A stretch of DNA of 64,000 nucleotides from Mugil cephalus (Eukaryota; Chordata; Actinopteri; Mugiliformes; Mugilidae), in assembly GCF_022458985.1 (NCBI RefSeq), contig NC_061789.1, positions 3,451,501-3,515,500 of the forward strand, given 5' to 3'. Under the pieces are notes generated by a model. That model was given only the letters and a program-made list of their open reading frames with translations. It did no database searches and had not been told where the DNA came from. Both the position numbers and the translations under genes were made by a program. Each line of letters begins with the position of its first letter. Position 1 is the first letter of the stretch. Of this stretch, positions 45,285 through 57,323 are shown piece after piece.

Positions 45285-45632
45285 TTGGGTTATTTCAGGT
45301 CATGTTAATCCAAAAGGCTTTGATTAAAGGCAACTGGACATGCAGAATTTTCTTGAAGACGTTTCTCCACTCATCTGAGCAGCTTCTTCAGTTCTGATAA
45401 ACTAGTGGGAAAATTCTGTGGGTACCACCCACCAGAAACCTGCTAGACCAGATACTGGAGTCACTATTTCCTTAATGGCTGGTTCTTAGCTGTCTCTGAA
45501 AGGGGGGCTGTGTGTCTGGGCTACTCACCCAGTGAATGGAGCTCTAACGAGGCTGTTGTTGGTGGGAGCCTGGAGGCTCAAGGTGTGAATGTTGTTGAAA
45601 CTTCTTGGGGACAGAAGTCAGAACTGAATTGT
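45285..45632 (-). mobile_element. Penelope-like fragment upstream of Ig copy 4
   Basis: Non-coding 3' part of the element as at 21185-21530 (TCTCCACTCATCTGAGCAGC, CCAGTGAATGGAGCTC). It ends before the endonuclease-coding piece. It is followed by the 3' flank of copy 5 (45633-46197). Confidence 0.65.
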
Positions 45633-46197
45633 AAATAGATAGTACTTGTTCAGTGTAGTGAGGAATGTGCTGTACAGACTGACCAGATTTATCCATAGCT
45701 ACCTTCTGCAGGTATTTATGTCTTCCTTTACTCAGGATTTCAATAAAAACAAACACAAAAAAATATATATACAACCATGGTGATCCAAGCTCTTTGATAT
45801 TTAAAGTCCACACCAAGAGAAATTTCACACAAAGAGGATGTTTCAGGTTTACATATATACATATATACACATACACAACACACATATCTTCTGTGCAATT
45901 GGTCAATGTCATTTCCTCATTATTAATAAATACAGTAACATAACACACAGCAGTAGTAAAGGTAAAGTACAGTTCAGTATAAACTGATTCAGGTAAAGTG
46001 TTTACAGGAAGCTTCAGCTCAGTCACACACTGATCAGCTCTGTAATGACCTTTGAACGATGAAAACATATTGCTATTGTGTTGGAATATTAGCAACATGT
46101 TCAACAAAGGTGAAATATGATGAAATGTGAAAACAAAAACACATTCACATGATCGTAGTGAAGCTGAAGATCAGAGAAAACATGATGTTGTAGTGAA

Positions 46198-48539
46198 TCA
46201 TACTGTGATATGTTCAGACTTGAGGGGCTCATTGGTCTCATTGTCACCGTCTGTCTTCTGAGTTCCTGCAGATGAGGAAGCAAATTGAGGAGGTTAGCAT
46301 AGCTTTAGCATGAGAAATTCACCTGTCTTCCTGTGTTTATGCTAAGCTAAGCTAACCTCTTTCTGGGTCCTGTTGTTATTCACATTTCCCAACGTGTCCT
46401 AAACCATTTAACATTTAACTCACCTCTAACACGACGTACTGTGATGAACTTAAAGAACACAAGCAGAACCAGAACCAGAACCAGAAGTCCAGCTCCCACC
46501 ACTATTCCAGTCATCAACCCTTCAATGGTCACTTTCCCACACGGGTCCACAAACGGTTTCTCTGAAAGACATTAGACAACATGAGAATATAAAGGTTGAA
46601 CAGGCTGATTAAAGCTGCACATGTCTAATGATTAAAGACTAGAGGGAGTCTCACCCGGCACAGTGATGGTAGAACCAGTCTCATGGTTCAGGTCCTTCTG
46701 TTGGACCACACACTGGAAGCAGGTGGTTGTGGTGGAGGTCACAGTAGTTTGGAGGGTGATGTGGTAGCGACCGTCTCTCTCTGAGATCTCAGCCTCCTCA
46801 GCATCAAAGATGTTTCCATCACAGTTCTGCCACCGTAGCTCTGGCTTTGGAAAAGCTCCTTGAACCTCACACTTCAGCTGGACCCCAGAATCTGTCACCT
46901 TAGACATCGTGACGATGGGTTTGGGAACTGAACCTGAGAACAGAGGAAACACAACAAACATGGAGACTTGAAATGTCATTTTGGACTCTGTTTGTGGTCT
47001 GATGTCTGAAGGTCTGTCTGTAAATACAGTCACACATTTGAGACGGAAAAACATCTCATCAACTGAATTTATTATATGAGAATTTACGTTATTAGGAGTT
47101 AAACATAATTACTCACCAACAACAAGTGTAATGTTGAATGTGAGTCCTCCATTAAGTTCTGGAAAGTAACAGGTGTAGTCTCCAGTGTCTATGGTCGTTG
47201 TGTTAATAATCATGATGGAGGCGTTACCAAACCTCATCTGTTCAGGAAAATGTGAGACTCTTCCTCTGAACTGATCATCTTGACCTGGAGAGGCCGTTAC
47301 CGTGATGAAGACCAGCATCGTAGATGAACACATTCTTCTTCTGTCCATCTTTCCAGACGAAGAGTTTTTGTTCAACACTCTCCTTGGTGCTGAGGGAACA
47401 CGGTAAGATGACGTCACCACCTTCAGATACTGTGATGACCTCTGACCCTGGAAGACAAAACAGATTTTTAACAACATCAACTTTTAATTGGTAATAAACA
47501 GACAGAGACATTTACATGTTATTTGAACAACTTCTGAGACTTTATCAATGGGAGGGCTCAGTCCCAGCGATAGACTACAATGAGCTACTGAGTGTATACT
47601 ACCTGTTTATATATATCTGTGGTAGACTACGTTCTCACTTCCTGGATAAAGTTTAGACTCCAACCTGACAATCACTAACTGCCAACATAACTCCAGTAGG
47701 TGGCAGCATTGCACTTTTCAATATTCTCAGAACAATGACACACATGAAACACACCATAAAATCTCATGAAACTAAAAATGAACAAAGAATGAACGAGCAC
47801 ACATACAAACACAGTCTGGCACAATAACCCACGGTGTCAGGTGATTCACAGTTTTGGCCATGAAGACAGTCACGGAATTTCGAAATATACCTCACACATT
47901 TGACACTGACTCTTCGAAGCAGTCGTTTAAAAACATATGAGAAAAGACAGTGCTGAGACAACTTTAAAAGGATCGGGTATAGACCCGCATGGACACAACC
48001 TCACACCGTGTAACTCAACATCCACTTTTACTGCCAACGCCCACGAGTTGGTGACGCTGACTGGATGTTGTCAGTAGGACCGAGTAGATGCACTTTTCTA
48101 ACAATAAGCAACTATGTCGACATGTCGCAGTAGGAATAAGAAGTGATGGGATATACGACTACACATCAACCAACACATCTCCCCTCTGCAACACACGAAG
48201 CAAAACACACTTAGAAACCCAGAAAAACACAGTTTGCAGTAGTTTAGTAAAGCGTTTAGTTTGGTCTTCATTACATCTCAATGCATTTATATGTATGATA
48301 GTTCACAGAGGTTCTAGAGTTTCAGACGCATGTTAACACATGTGTCGGCACAACTGGAATCTGACGCTCTCCCACCTCCGTTTTAAAAGCATCTCCTGAA
48401 AAGCTGTGATGTGATAGAAAATGAATTAATCTCCTAACTTACCATGAACAGTTTTACTGTTATGTTCAGCTCGCACCGTCAGAGAAATCAAGACCAGAGT
48501 CAGAAACGCCGGAATGAAGAACTTCACTGTAGAATCCAT
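46198..48539 (-). pseudogene. B7/butyrophilin-like Ig receptor, copy 5 (frameshifted)
   Basis: Exons in transcript order: 48539-48443, 47447-47117, 46933-46655, 46561-46424, 46265-46198, matching copy 4 exon for exon. The V exon is 331 nt instead of 330: an extra base near 47287 (GACCTGGAGAGG; copy 4 has GACCTGGGAGG) shifts the frame in the middle of the V domain. All other exons and junctions look intact. Because the rest is almost identical to copy 4, this is either a very young pseudogene, a polymorphic null allele, or a sequence error. Confidence 0.75.
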
Positions 48540-48760
48540 GATAACAAAAGACGAGTGCACCAAGTCAAGTCTGTGTCGCTTCTACTCACGTCTCCTCCGG
48601 CCTCTCTCTATATATATGGTACAAGACGCTATGGTACAATTACCCTCACATACTGTTCACATTTTGTACCGAGTTCCCTTGTAGCAAGGCAGAGAGAGAA
48701 CCCAGAGAGGGAGGGGGAGAGAGAAGAGAGCCAAAAAGTGTGAAGGAGAACAGAAAGAGG

Positions 48761-49108
48761 TTGGGTTATTTCAGGTCATGTTAATCCAAAAGGCTTTGAT
48801 TAAAGGCAACTGGACATGCAGAATTTTCTTGAAGACGTTTCTCCACTCATCTGAGCAGCTTCTTCAGTTCTGATAAACTAGTGGGAAAATTCTGTGGGTA
48901 CCACCCACCAGAAACCTGCTAGACCAGATACTGGAGTCACTATTTCCTTAATGGCTGGTTCTTAGCTGTCTCTGAAAGGGGGGCTGTGTGTCTGGGCTAC
49001 TCACCCAGTGAATGGAGCTCTAACGAGGCTGTTGTTGGTGGGAGCCTGGAGGCTCAAGGTGTGAATGTTGTTGAAACTTCTTGGGGACAGAAGTCAGAAC
49101 TGAATTGT
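48761..49108 (-). mobile_element. Penelope-like fragment upstream of Ig copy 5
   Basis: Duplicate of 45285-45632 created by the tandem duplication. It is followed at 49109-49672 by the 3' flank of copy 6. Confidence 0.65.
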
Positions 49109-49672
49109 AAATAGATAGTACTTGTTCAGTGTAGTGAGGAATGTGCTGTACAGACTGACCAGATTTATCCATAGCTACCTTCTGCAGGTATTTATGTCTT
49201 CCTTTACTCAGGATTTCAATAAAAACAAACACAAAAAAATATATATACAACCATGGTGATCCAAGCTCTTTGATATTTAAAGTCCACACCAAGAGAAATT
49301 TCACACAAAGAGGATGTTTCAGGTTTACATATATACATATATACACATACACAACACACATATCTTCTGTGCAATTGGTCAATGTCATTTCCTCATTATT
49401 AATAAATACAGTAACATAACACACAGCAGTAGTAAAGGTAAAGTACAGTGAATTAAAACTGATTGAGGTAAAGTGTTTACAGGAAGATTCAGCTCAGTCA
49501 CACACTGATCAGCTCTGTAATGACCTTTGAACGATGAAAACATATTGCTATTGTGTTGGAATATTAGCAACATGTTCAACAAAGGTGAAATATGATGAAA
49601 TGTGAAAACAAAAACACATTCACATGATCGTAGTGAAGCTGAAGATCAGAGAAAACATGATGTTGTAGTGAA

Positions 49673-52215
49673 TCATACTGTGATATGTTCAGACTTGAGG
49701 GGCTCATTGGTCTCATTGTCACCGTCTGTCTTCTGAGTTCCTGCAGATGAGGAAGCAAATTGAGGAGGTTAGCATAGCTTTAGCATGAGAAATTCACCTG
49801 TCTTCCTGTGTTTATGCTAAGCTAAGCTAACCTCTTTCTGGGTCCTGTTATTATTCACATTTCCCAACGTGTCTTAAACCATTTAACATTTAACTCACCT
49901 CTAACACGACGTACTGTGATGAACTGAAAGTACACAAGCAGAACCAGAACCAGACCCAGAAGTCCAGCTCCCACCACTATTCCAGTCATCAACCCTTCAA
50001 TGGTCACTTTTCCACACGGGTCCACAAACAGTTTCTCTGAAAGACATTAGACAACATGAGAATATAAAGGTTGAACAGGCTGATTAAAGCTGCACATGTC
50101 TAATGATTAAAGACTAGAGGGAGTCTCACCAGGCACAGTGATGGTAGAACCAGTCTCATGGTTCAGGTCCTTCTGTTGGACCACACACTGGAAGCAGGTG
50201 GTTGTGGTGGAGGTCACAGTAGTTTGGAGGGTGATGTGGTAGCGACCGTCTCTCTCTGAGATCTCAGCCTCCTCAGCATCAAGGATGTTTCCATCACAGT
50301 TCTGCCACCGTAGCTCTGGCTTTGGAAAAGCTCCTTGAACCTCACACTTCAGCTGGACCCCAGAATCTGTCACCTTAGACATCGTGACGATGGGTTTGGG
50401 AACTGAACCCGAGAACAGAGGAAACACAACAAATTGTGTATTTATGGCGATAGAAACTAAATCAAAGATCAACTCAGAGCAAAGTGTCTGTTGAACTTTA
50501 CTGATAATAATATGAATTTATTATGTGAGAATTTACATTATTAGGAATTAAACATAATTACTCACCAACAACAAGTGTAATGTTGAATGTTAGTCCTCCA
50601 TTACGTTCTGGAAAGTAGCAGGTGTAGTCTCCAGTGTCTGTGGTCGTTGTGTTAATAATCCTGATGGAGGCGTTACCAAACTTCATCTGTTCAGGAAAAT
50701 GTGAGACTCTTCCTCTGAACTGATCATCTTGACCTGAGAGGCCGTTACCGTAATGAAAACCAGCATCGTAGATGAACACATTCTTCTTCTGTCCATCTTT
50801 CCTCCAGACAAAGAGTTTTTGTACAACACTCTCCTTGGTGCTGAGGAAACACGGTAAGATGACGTCACCACCTTCAGATACTGTGATGACCTCTGACCCT
50901 GGAAGACAAAACAGATTTTAACAACATCAACTTTTAATTGGTAATAAACAGACAGACACATTTACATGTTATTTGAACAACTTCTGAAACGTCACCAATG
51001 GGAAGGCTGTCCTTATAGTACAGTACAGTATAATTAGTGTAGTTACAGCAGTTCTATATAGTTTTCTTTAGCCTCTGGGAATTTGCCGTAGAGGGCCACA
51101 TGGATGAATTATGTTCTATATCAAATGTTTTATAGTTAGTAAGAAGCAGTCTAGTTTTCCTTGTAAAGAATTAACACACATACCAACACAGCCTGATAAA
51201 CCAGTGGTTTCAGGCATATTGGTTGTTTGAAGGCAGTCATGGAGTTTCAAAATATAGTCTACCTCACATATGACATTTGACTGTTTAAAGCAGTCACTTA
51301 AAAAAACAGAAAAAACTTGGTACAGAAAATTCTAAAAGGATCGAGTAAAAAACAACCTGCACACAGACTCACCCCTTATAATGTAATCCAGAAATATCAT
51401 AGTCAACATCCTCACAAAAACACAGCAGGAAGTGAGAGGGAACCACATGACCTGACAGGAGACGACAAAACGGAAGCTGAATAACGAATAACCACACAAG
51501 CAGCGCTCATAGCACCACCCACCAGAGAAATCTGCAGTAACGTTACAGTAAAGGCACACCTCTGTGCAGTTTATAAAAACCAATGCGTCTCGTTACTGGG
51601 GCCTGAACTTTCGTCCCGATAAAAAAGTTTAAAAGTTCCCACTTAGAGGCTTCGCTCCTAAAATGAAGGCAGTTATTGACCATTTCACATTAAATCAATA
51701 CAACAAATAATAATGATAATAAAATAAAAAATTCTAAAATGTTAAAAATGTCTCAGAGTCTGTCGCAGTCAAAAAAGCAGTGAAAGACAGTCCCCGTTTG
51801 TCCACAGAAAGGACAGTCGCTGGATACTGTCGGTTTCTAATGGAAATAAAAGCTTTGACTGTAGATCTGCAGATGTTTAGTTCAGAAGTGGCTCATAAAA
51901 GAGAGAGACAAGGAGACAGATATGGACAGAGAGACAGAGACAGAGAGAAGGGGACCAGGACAGACAGAGTGAGCTGTGAAGGAGACTCTAGTTTGACCAA
52001 TCTCAGTCTCTTTAAATGTCCAGATATTATATATCAGTAGAGCAGTAAACACGTCTCGATAGCAAACACACAACACATGCAAACACTCTGCGGACACATC
52101 TGAATGAACGTCTCGTTGTCTTACCTTGAACAATATTATTGTCATGTTCAGCTCGTACCGTCAGAAAAAACATCAGAGTCAGAAACTTAAGCATAAACTT
52201 CACTATTAAACCCAT
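49673..52215 (-). CDS. B7/butyrophilin-like Ig receptor, copy 6
   Basis: Exons in transcript order: 52215-52125 (signal peptide MGLIVKFMLKFLTLMFF, as in copy 1), 50898-50566 (V-set), 50408-50130 (C-set, canonical boundary), 50036-49899 (TM), 49740-49673 (tail, SEHITV). 302 aa, or 300 aa if the altered C-exon acceptor (GG for AG, as in copy 1) moves splicing to the AG at 50403-50404. The V domain reads LPCFLS, DAGFHYGNG and YFPERNGGL. The V-to-C intron is short (157 bp) through a deletion that joins the copy 1-type acceptor to a copy 2/3-type intron end. It is the sister of copy 1 in its 5' half and lies nearest to CHADL. Confidence 0.85.
51570..51905 (-). mobile_element. Old LINE fragment in intron 1 of Ig copy 6
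   Basis: Same remnant as in copies 1, 2 and 3, almost identical in sequence to the copy 1 version. Confidence 0.55.
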
Positions 52216-52329
52216 GATGGAAACGAGGAAACAAAAAGAAAATAGCGAAGAACTGTCTGCAGAACAGTGCTTCAATCGTAGTTGTCCCTGCGTAGTTCAC
52301 ACCGCTTACTACAGTGACTATCAGCTGCG

Positions 52330-52990
52330 CTGAGGGGCGGAGCCTTTTATTCGTCCAGTAGGGATAACATCACGTGATTGTGGTCTCTGTGTCTGAACAG
52401 GAAGTAAGCTGAGGGGCGCAGCTTTTCAACTGGCAAAAAGTGATATGACGCGTCTTTCAAGAATCTGAGCAGATTTGATTTTAGTTCATAATTGTTTCTA
52501 ATAAACACAGACATGATTTTTCAATGTAAAACTTTAAAGGCCGTTTGAGTTTTTCACACATAGCAAACTTCACAGATTATTCCTAGATACGTCCTTAACA
52601 ATAAGACCGTTGACTGTCTGTGAGTCAGCGCGAGAGGGAGAGAGGTGACTCTAGCTTCACGAATCAACCAAACAGTTCTTCGCTAGTAGTTTCCCCAGTG
52701 GGTGTTACGTCACGTGGTTGTGTTTCTATGTCTCTGAGGAGGAAGAAACGGGGGAGCGTGTGTTCGGGGTGGCAGCTTTCAAAGTGGCAAAAAGTGATGA
52801 TTATATGACATGTCTCTCAAGAATTTGAGTAAATTTGGTTTTAGTTCATAGTGGTTTCTAATAAACACAGACATGATTTTTCAATGTAAAACTTTAAAGG
52901 CCGTTTTCTCAGAAGGAGTTTTTCACACATAGCAAACTTCCCAGATTATTCCTAGGTACATTCTTAACAATAAGACCGTGGTTGGTCCCC
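52330..52990 (-). repeat. Two 5' flanking cassettes upstream of Ig copy 6
   Basis: Near-identical to 19960-20625: TCACGTGA at about 52370 and TTACGTCACGTGG at about 52705, each followed by the same downstream words. This supports a shared regulatory region for copies 1 and 6. Confidence 0.6.
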
Positions 52991-52999
52991 ACCGTTGAC

Positions 53000-53550
53000 T
53001 GTCTGAGAGCCAGGGGGAGAGGGAGAGACAAGGAGGATGTTTTTTTTTTTGTCTATTGCTAATGCAGACAGGTGTGTATAGTCCGCTGTACAGTGTGTCG
53101 GTCTCTCACGTCTCCTGAGGCGTGTGGCTGGTGTGCAGCTCTGTGAGCCACTGGAACCTGCCCTCACTCTTGTTACCTTTTTTTTTTTTTAATCTCTTAC
53201 TATATACTTGCCTCGTGTCCTACGATTAGTAGTGGTAATACGGCCGCTCTGAACATTCACAAACCCTATAAATGCAGTGATTACGGTCATTTTAGTAAGT
53301 TCAGCCCCGACTTGGACTTGTTAGGTGAGGGTGGGTTTTTGTCTAATGCCTTTGAGACGATCTGCCAAACTTTTGCGTGTTTTTTTTTTTTTCTTCCTGT
53401 TTTCCTCTTCCTCTTTTGTTTGCTTTGAGTTTGCAGCTTTGTTTGTAGATAGTTAGTGTGATTTGTGTTTAATAGATGAGAGAAGAGAGCAGTCTTTAAG
53501 AGCAAACGCCAAACAGAGTGAGGCCAAAAAGCCATAAGCAGGTAGAGAGA
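53000..53550. repeat. Array-specific upstream sequence, copy at Ig 6
   Basis: Near-identical to 20640-21180. No supported gene. Confidence 0.5.
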
Positions 53551-53559
53551 GGGAGGTTG

Positions 53560-54225
53560 GGTTATTCCAGGTCATGTTAATCCAAAAGGCTTTGATTAAA
53601 GGCAACTGGACATGTAGAATTTTCTTGAAGACGTTTCTCCACTCATCTGAGCAGCTTCTTCAGTTCTGATAAACTAGTGGGAAAACTCTGTGGGTACCAC
53701 CCACCAGAAACTTGCTAGACCAGATACTGGGGTCACTATTTCCTTAATGGCTGGTTCTTAGCTGTCTCTGAAAGGGGGGCTGTGTGTCTGGGCTACTCAC
53801 CCAGTGAATGGAGCTCTAACGAGGCTGTTGTTGGTGGGAGCCTGGAGGCTCAAGGTGTGAATGTTGTTGAAACTTGTTGGGGACAGAAGTCAGAACTGAA
53901 TATAAACAGATGGTGAATTAAATCTCAGTCCACCTCCTCAGTTTAGAGAAGGTTTCTCCACTTTGACATAGATGGCTTCCTTAACTCCTCCCTCAAACCA
54001 TCTGTCCTCTCTGGCCAGGACTTTGACGTTGGTATCCTCAAAGGAGTGTCCTTTGAGGATACCAAAAAACAGAGTTTTTCCTATTTAAACCTCAATTTCC
54101 CACTAGTTTATAAGAACTGAAGAAGCCACTCGGATGAGTGGCGAAACGTCTTCAAGAAATTCTACAAGTCCAGCTGACCTTATTCAACGCTTTTTTGGAA
54201 TACCATGACCTGGATGACTGAGAAC
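53560..54225 (-). mobile_element. Penelope-like element fragment with inverted junction, second copy
   Basis: Same structure as 21185-21845, including the endonuclease C-terminal coding piece (53930-54060) and the perfect 17-bp inverted repeat at 54029-54065. It is one duplicated unit rather than an independent insertion, since both flanks match. Confidence 0.7.
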
Positions 54226-54235
54226 CTTCACAGAC

Positions 54236-54899
<664 letters not shown>

Positions 54900-54900
<1 letters not shown>

Positions 54901-56541
54901 CTCTCAGAGCAAATGAAGTTGAACAAGGCAAATAAATAAATAAATAAATAAATAAAATAAAAATAAAGAATTAAAAAAAAAAGGAATTTATTAGAAAGAG
55001 ATTTAAACTGGATGTGGAAAAATGTTATTTATGTTTTTATTTTATGACTGTGGAAAAATTCAAACTTCATGGAAAGCTTGCCATGATAAAGTGTTCAATT
55101 TGCTGTGTTTCCCACTATAAAGAATCAATTCTTGATTAATAACTTGATTATAATCATTATAATGATAAGTATTATATTATCACCTACTTATATACTAGTC
55201 GTCAGCTTTGAAAGCTGAGATTTTTGTTTCAACAATGTTTAAAAAAGATTGAAAATGTCCATGTGAGAAAATTGTATAATTTATTGCTAACATTTGAATT
55301 CTAAAAATTCCCTTTGTATAATGTTTATGTATGTGCCTTATAGGAAGAAAAGAAACTCATGTGGAAGCAGAGGCACAGATGTGATTTTTGAACTAGGGAA
55401 GCTGTTATCAAATGATTTCAACTCATCGCGTTATTTTTTGTAATTTGGGCTAAAAAAATTAATTTTTTTTTGCATGTTCTGAGCCTAACAAGTACCAAAC
55501 TGTCAGATTTATCCATAGTTACCTTCTGCAGGTATTTATGTCTTCATTTACTCAGGATTTCAATTGAAAAAAAAAAAAAAAAAAACAAAAAAAAAAAAAA
55601 ACATGGAGACTATTTCAGAAAAAGAAGTTTTTATTTCTGGCGCTCTGAGATCACATAGCCTTACAGGAATATATTAGCTCTGTCTTAAATAGTTACAAGA
55701 ATTCTTTACATGTGTAACCATGGTGATCCAAGCTCTTTGGTATTTAAAATCAATAGAGATTTCACACAAAAAGGAGTGCAGGATTGTTTCAAGTGTGGTT
55801 ACATATACAATTCACACATCATCTCCTTGCAAAAATTATATGACACAGGTTGTTCTTTCTTTGTTCAGTAGCTTTACGGACTTAGCATATACTCCAGCAT
55901 AAAACAATTAAAATAAAACTTAAATATAAAGCAGCAGAACGGAGAGACACCATGGAATGTTATGCCATATGTAACACATATACAGAGATTCTCTCCCTCT
56001 CTCTTTCTCTATATATATATATATAGACATACCAGTGTATTCTATGGGTAATATCTCAAAAATAATAAAACTACAGTTCTAAAGTGCTCCAGGTCATTTC
56101 AAACACTGGTTTTGCATCAGGACAAATAAAAAAATGTCCTTTCTTCATTATTGCTTAATACAGTACCATAACACACATCAGTAGTAAAGGCAAAGTGCAG
56201 TTAATTAAAACTGACTGTGGTCAAGTGTTTACAGGAAGATTCAGCTCAGTCACACAGTGATCAGCTCTGTAATGACTTTTGAAAAGAACTAAAACTACAT
56301 AAATATTTTATAACTCCCTTCTGTATGTTACTTATTATGTTAACTAATGCCACACTGTTCTGAGTAGATATGTTATGATGTGGGAACATATTGCTCATGT
56401 TTTGGAACACGAGCAATATGTTGAAAAAATGTGGGGAAAAAAACATTCTCATTTAAAGTTGAGATCTATGTTCAGATCTTACAATATATACCATTGTATT
56501 TAAAACATTAGAAAAGAAACTCTTTTGAAGGGTTTGTTGTC
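54900..56541 (-). other. Ig-type 3' flank without an Ig gene (array edge)
   Basis: Homologous to 15850-17283, with A-tracts (55567-55601) and the same TC/TA simple repeat (about 55990-56026). Homology stops at 56541 (GGGTTTGTTGT), exactly where copy 1 continues into its tail exon. This marks the right edge of the duplicated region. Confidence 0.7.
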
Positions 56542-56987
56542 TGAACGATGCCTGTAGGCATCTTTCCGATCTCACATCGCCATTCTTCAAAATAAAAGCC
56601 GTCGATAAAGAAGGTTAGTAATAGATTTTAACATGGACTGTCTGAAGTTAGGGTAACTTATTGTTCAATCAGGTAAAACCTTCTGTCTGATAAGTAAGCG
56701 GAGAACCAGTCGAGGATCATCTCTAACAAACCTAATATTTCTCTCTCTTCTAGAGACAAGAGGACGCCGATGTGCTGCAAAAAATTTATGTTTATTACAT
56801 CTGATAAAGTCAAATAATAACTTCACGTCATCGAGTTATTTAGATGATTAAAAGAAATGTATCCTGATATAACGGTCGGGGCCGCTTTCGCAAAGCTGTA
56901 TTGAGAAATCCGTATCCGCAAAAAGCCAAGAGTGGGTTAAAAAAAAAAGCCCCCCCAAAAAAAAAAACACGAAAAAAAAAAAAAATC
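56542..56987. other. Unique spacer between Ig array and tRNA-Gln
   Basis: About 450 bp of AT-rich DNA with an A/C homopolymer-rich end (56939-56985). I see no ORF, RNA or repeat that I can support. Confidence 0.5.
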
Positions 56988-57059
56988 AGGTTCCACCGAG
57001 ATTTGAACTCGGATCGCTGGATTCAGAGTCCAGAGTGCTAACCATTACACCATGGAACC
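56988..57059 (-). tRNA. tRNA-Gln (anticodon CTG)
   Basis: A 72-nt cloverleaf. The acceptor stem GGTTCCA/TGGAACC pairs fully, the anticodon stem is CTGGA/TCCAG with loop CTCTGAA (anticodon CTG), and the T arm contains GAGTTCAAATCTC. The transcript continues into TGATTTTT, a normal Pol III terminator. Box A and B sequences are intact. It lies about 265 bp downstream of the CHADL stop codon on the same strand. Confidence 0.95.
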
Positions 57060-57323
57060 GCCATGTTGCCGTGCGTCCCGGAAATAAGTTATAAACTCAC
57101 TCAGAGCTATGGTGTCTTTCACTTTTCACAGGGTAGCGCCCAGATTAAACTAAATCGTCAGCCTCTCTTCACCTTTATTTGTGGTATATTTGTAATATTG
57201 CAAAAAATATCATGCATATTTCACACATATTTTTAATCTTGACCAATTGAATTACAAGAAAAAAAAACAGTGCAATTACAAGCCCATAAATGTCATAATA
57301 AACAAACTTGAAACTGTCTAATA
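57060..57323 (-). other. CHADL 3' UTR
   Basis: AT-rich sequence after the CHADL stop codon. TTTATT at 57174-57179 gives an AATAAA signal on the minus strand about 145 nt after the stop, so the transcript probably ends near 57150, before the tRNA-Gln gene. Confidence 0.55.

Larger units (their letters stand above)
42858..49807. repeat. Recent tandem duplication, period about 3,475 bp
   Basis: Unit 1 is 42858-46332 and unit 2 is 46333-49807. Matching landmarks are offset by 3,475-3,476: TM exon ends 42949/46424, signal-peptide starts 45063/48539, Penelope-like fragments 45285/48761. I see only a few differences, mainly one base in the V exon and a small patch at 45973-45985 versus 49449-49460. 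It contains Ig copies 4 and 5 plus the 3' exon of the next gene. Confidence 0.92.

Noticed and set aside
45544-46107. 187-codon minus-strand open frame, repeated in part at 49020-49424
   Set aside because: It runs through the 3' flank of an Ig copy and a Penelope-like fragment; the frame breaks between the two near-identical units.
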